This document shows, in pieces, positions 61,854 through 64,000 of a DNA stretch of 64,000 bases. This DNA is from Bradyrhizobium sp. Ce-3 (GTDB lineage: Bacteria > Pseudomonadota > Alphaproteobacteria > Rhizobiales > Xanthobacteraceae). The stretch covers positions 62,001 through 126,000 of the forward strand of contig NZ_BQUV01000005.1 of the NCBI RefSeq assembly GCF_022835695.1. Reading direction: 5' to 3'. Positions within the stretch are counted from its first letter, which is position 1. Every line of letters begins with the position of its first letter. Below the pieces are notes generated by a model, which did not search any database, had not been told where the DNA came from, and saw only the letters and a program-made list of their open reading frames with translations. The translations under genes were made by a program, and so were the position numbers.

Positions 61854-62150
61854 TTATTTCTGCTTGTCGAGCTTGCCGATGGTCTTGCCGCCATCGCTGT
61901 CTGAGGTGGTGAACGTCACCTTGTCGCCGGCGTGGAAATCCTCCAGCGACTGTCCCTTGGGCACCTTGTATTCCTGCATCGCGCCGCCCGCAGCGCCCAC
62001 CGTTCCGCTTTGCGTCTGCTGGAGCGAGATGGTTCCACTCAACCGGTCAATCTTGGTGACTATTCCGGTCATGGGTTGCTGGGCCAAAGCCGCTGTGGTG
62101 ATCAGGCTCGCGGCGGCGAGGCTGGTCATGACGATCTTGGCTGCTCTCAT
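61854..62150 (-). CDS. Small periplasmic OB-fold protein, CusF/DUF1344-like
   Basis: The 98-residue product has a signal peptide (AAKIVMTSLAAASLITTAAL, then AQ). The small beta-barrel pattern MTGIVTKIDRLSGTISLQQT and FHAGDKVTFTTSDSDGGKTI resembles CusF or DUF1344 proteins. The CusF copper ligands (Trp, His and two Met in one cluster) are not visible, so copper binding should not be assumed. ATG 62150 follows GGAGACC. It converges on the CXXCW-type gene with 24 bases between stops. Confidence 0.7.
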   Translation of the reverse strand: MRAAKIVMTSLAAASLITTAALAQQPMTGIVTKIDRLSGTISLQQTQSGTVGAAGGAMQEYKVPKGQSLEDFHAGDKVTFTTSDSDGGKTIGKLDKQK

Positions 62151-62278
62151 CGAGGTCTCCCAACTTCAGATACAGTTGAAGACAACGAGCGGGGAGCGCA
62201 GTTTGTTCCGGACCCGCGCGGCCCGGGGAACGCTTTACGAGGCGCGTTAATGATCGCCGGGGCGATCGGTCGCAGGCC

Positions 62279-62896
62279 TCAATCCAGCTCCTGCTGGATG
62301 GTGCGGCCCAGCGCGAACAGGCGCTGATCGATCGCGGTCGGCACCTCGCAGACGAACTTCACCACGCGCCCGCGGTCCTCGAAGATCCGCGTCTCCCAGA
62401 CCAGCTGATTGCCGAGCTCATCGACCTTGGCCTGGTCCGGCGGCGTGGCGTCCTGCAGCGCCTGCAGCTTGATCGTATCGTCACGGATCTTCTCCGCGGC
62501 TTCACGCTGCTTGCGCATCACGCGCTCCAGCCCGTTCATGACCGAGGCCCGCTGCCCGTTGAGCGTATCGAACAGGCCCGCAAACAGCAGCTTTCCCGCA
62601 TTGGCCTTGTCGGCCGCCGAGGCCTGCAGGAACTCGGTGATCTGCTTCTGCGCATCCTCGAGCGGAACGCGGCGCGCCGCGAGCCGGGTGGCGAGTGCGC
62701 TGATCTTCGGATCGTCCCTCCATTTGGTCTCGGCGTCGCCAAGCGGCGGCCCGGCCCAGACCGCGGCAAGCGAGATATCCGGCACCTTGGCCTGCTGGCA
62801 GGGCCAGTCCGGATAGCGCGGGTCCGCAGCCGATGCGATCTGGCTCGACAGAACCATTGCAAGCAGCGCACCCAGTCCTGTTCGCCAGCCCATCAT
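62279..62896 (-). CDS. Periplasmic protein of the PQQ alcohol catabolism cluster
   Basis: The 205-residue product was not assigned to a family. It has a signal peptide (GWRTGLGALLAMVLSSQIAS, cleaved after AA). The start of the mature part is DPRYPDWPCQQAKVPDISLA and the middle is helical (FLQASAADKANAGKLLFAGL, ERVMRKQREAAEKIRDDTIK). ATG 62896 overlaps the stop of the ABC permease gene (ATGA), so it is coupled to the exporter genes. It may be a periplasmic accessory of that exporter (inference). Confidence 0.75.
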   Translation of the reverse strand: MMGWRTGLGALLAMVLSSQIASAADPRYPDWPCQQAKVPDISLAAVWAGPPLGDAETKWRDDPKISALATRLAARRVPLEDAQKQITEFLQASAADKANAGKLLFAGLFDTLNGQRASVMNGLERVMRKQREAAEKIRDDTIKLQALQDATPPDQAKVDELGNQLVWETRIFEDRGRVVKFVCEVPTAIDQRLFALGRTIQQELD

Positions 62897-63741
62897 GCCT
62901 CGCCTCCGCCCGGTCCACGGCGCACCAGGCCGCGCGATGGATCGTAAGCCAGGATCGCGCCGATCATGAACACCACCGTGCAGCCGCCGACCACCGCGAG
63001 CGAAACCCAGTTCATCTTGCCGTAGAGCGCAAACCGGATCAGCTCCACCGCATGGGTGAACGGATTGCACTGGCAGACATAATACAGCATCGGGCTGCCT
63101 TCCTGCACGCGCCACAGCGGGTAGAGCGCCGACGATGCAAAGAACATCGGGAAGATGACAAAGTTCATCACGCCGGCGAAGTTTTCGAGCTGCTTGATGC
63201 TGGCCGAGATCAGCATGCCCAGTGCGCCGAGCATCAGACCCGACAGCACCAGCGCCGGAAGCACCGTGAGGTAGCCGATGGTCGGCGGCGTGATGTCCCA
63301 GAACCACGCGATCAGCAGGAAGGCGTAGACCTGCAGCAGCGACACCGCCGTGCCGGCGAGCAGTTTGCAGAACAGCAGATAGCCGCGCGGCAGCGGGCTG
63401 ACCAGCAGCGTGCGCATGTTGCCCATCTCGCGGTCATAGACCATCGACAGCGAGGATTGCATGCCGTTGAACAGCTGGATCATCGCCATAAGTCCGGGCG
63501 CGATATAGACCTCGTAGAGGATGTAGGTCTCGTAGGGCGGGATGATCGAGATGCCGAGCACCTGACGGAAGCCGGCCGCGAAGATGAACAGCCAGACCAG
63601 CGGCCTGACCAGCGCCGAGACGAAGCGCTCGCGCTGATGCAGGAAGCGCAGCGCTTCGCGCCACACGATACCGTTCAGACAGACGATGTATTCCGACACC
63701 GAGAAGCCGCTTCGTTCAGGCGTGGCCGTCGTGCTGCTCAT
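62893..63741 (-). CDS. ABC-2 type permease of the PQQ alcohol dehydrogenase system (PedC-like)
   Basis: The 282-residue ABC-2 membrane protein has six predicted helices. It has FVSALVRPLVWLFIFAAGFR near the N-terminus, EMGNMRTLLVSPLPRGYLLF (the ABC-2 coupling loop), and AVELIRFALYGKMNWVSLAV near the C-terminus. It matches the permease type encoded with PQQ-dependent alcohol catabolism genes, as in ped clusters of Pseudomonas. The exported or moved substrate is not known. ATG 63741 overlaps the ATPase stop (ATGA). Confidence 0.88.
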   Translation of the reverse strand: MSSTTATPERSGFSVSEYIVCLNGIVWREALRFLHQRERFVSALVRPLVWLFIFAAGFRQVLGISIIPPYETYILYEVYIAPGLMAMIQLFNGMQSSLSMVYDREMGNMRTLLVSPLPRGYLLFCKLLAGTAVSLLQVYAFLLIAWFWDITPPTIGYLTVLPALVLSGLMLGALGMLISASIKQLENFAGVMNFVIFPMFFASSALYPLWRVQEGSPMLYYVCQCNPFTHAVELIRFALYGKMNWVSLAVVGGCTVVFMIGAILAYDPSRGLVRRGPGGGEA

Positions 63742-64000
63742 GTTGGCGGTTTTCCGGTGAGGGTTGCCGTTCCGGTCAGGCGCATGAACGCAGTGTTGAC
63801 GTCCTGGGCACCGGCGTCGGCGATGACGCGCGACATCGGCCCGTGCGCCAGCATTCGGCCCTGATGCAGCACGACGAGGTCGTCGCCCGGCATGATCTCG
63901 TCGAACAGATGCGTCGCCCAGAGCACGCCGATGCCCTGTTCGGTGACGAGTTGGCGGACATGGTCGAGAATGTCGGCGCGCGCCTTGACGTCGAGCCCGA
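63738..64000 (-). CDS. ABC transporter ATPase of the PQQ alcohol dehydrogenase system, C-terminal part
   Basis: Only the last 86 codons are in the window, and the gene continues past base 64000. The part seen begins at the D-loop (SGLDVKARADIL), followed by the H-loop VLWATHLFDEI. It ends with DDLVVLHQGRMLAHGPMSRV and a short tail. It is the partner ATPase of the downstream ABC-2 permease, joined to it by a 4-base overlap. Confidence 0.85.
   Translation of the reverse strand, partial: GLDVKARADILDHVRQLVTEQGIGVLWATHLFDEIMPGDDLVVLHQGRMLAHGPMSRVIADAGAQDVNTAFMRLTGTATLTGKPPT

Noticed and set aside
61854-62150. Copper chaperone CusF
   Set aside because: The fold is similar, but the Trp/His/Met/Met copper site is not visible, so copper binding was not claimed.

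Overview
The window looks like chromosomal DNA of a Bradyrhizobium-type alphaproteobacterium (Nitrobacteraceae, Hyphomicrobiales). This rests on the high GC, the gene families present and short intergenic palindromes of a kind I associate with Bradyrhizobium. No phage, transposase or integrase was seen. The species is inferred from gene content only.

Layout. (1) 0-8.1 kb: the end of an HD-domain hydrolase gene, then a formate oxidation block: mobA-fdhD on minus, moeA on plus, and a two-gene NAD-dependent formate dehydrogenase whose beta subunit fuses the NuoE-like and NuoF-like parts. (2) 8.2-17.5 kb: a DUF1127 protein with a possible leader ORF and attenuator, a ModA-like protein without a signal peptide, an ExoD protein, a Liv-type binding protein, a TRAP transporter (dctPQM) and an LTXXQ periplasmic protein. 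(3) 17.7-28.8 kb: tRNA-Lys(CTT), a truncated IclR regulator, a CoA-thioester operon (thiolase, short-chain dehydrogenase, enoyl-CoA hydratase, then acyl-CoA dehydrogenase), a GntR/FCD regulator with a clear dyad operator, a very large fused molybdopterin-flavin-2Fe-2S oxidoreductase, and an AtoE-type short-chain fatty acid transporter. (4) 29.4-35.1 kb: a sulfonate-type binding protein and three minus-strand genes (formyltransferase-like, unknown, HAD-type) that may modify flagellin or a surface glycan. (5) 35.6-45.8 kb: an ECF sigma factor, flagellin, fliD, fliS, a possible membrane anti-sigma, flgD, flgE, two small coiled-coil proteins (one FlgN-like), flgK and flgL. (6) 45.8-64 kb: a quinoprotein and lanthanide locus.

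The last region is the most interesting. A PQQ alcohol dehydrogenase carries the extra aspartate (D298-x-D300) that marks lanthanide-dependent enzymes. It is followed by a cytochrome c and a periplasmic binding protein, the same order as xoxF-xoxG-xoxJ. Close by on the other strand is a lanmodulin homologue with four EF-hands, each carrying proline at position 2. Next comes a solitary 26-residue pqqA followed by a perfect 15-bp hairpin. Further on are an RND efflux pair, an SsuABC-like ABC operon and the accessory set for PQQ-dependent alcohol catabolism: SoxYZ-like carrier, zinc metallohydrolase, MoxJ-type binding protein, CXXCW-type protein and ABC exporter genes that run off the window. The likely common theme is periplasmic alcohol oxidation using PQQ and a rare-earth metal, with formate dehydrogenase at the other end of the window able to finish C1 oxidation to CO2.
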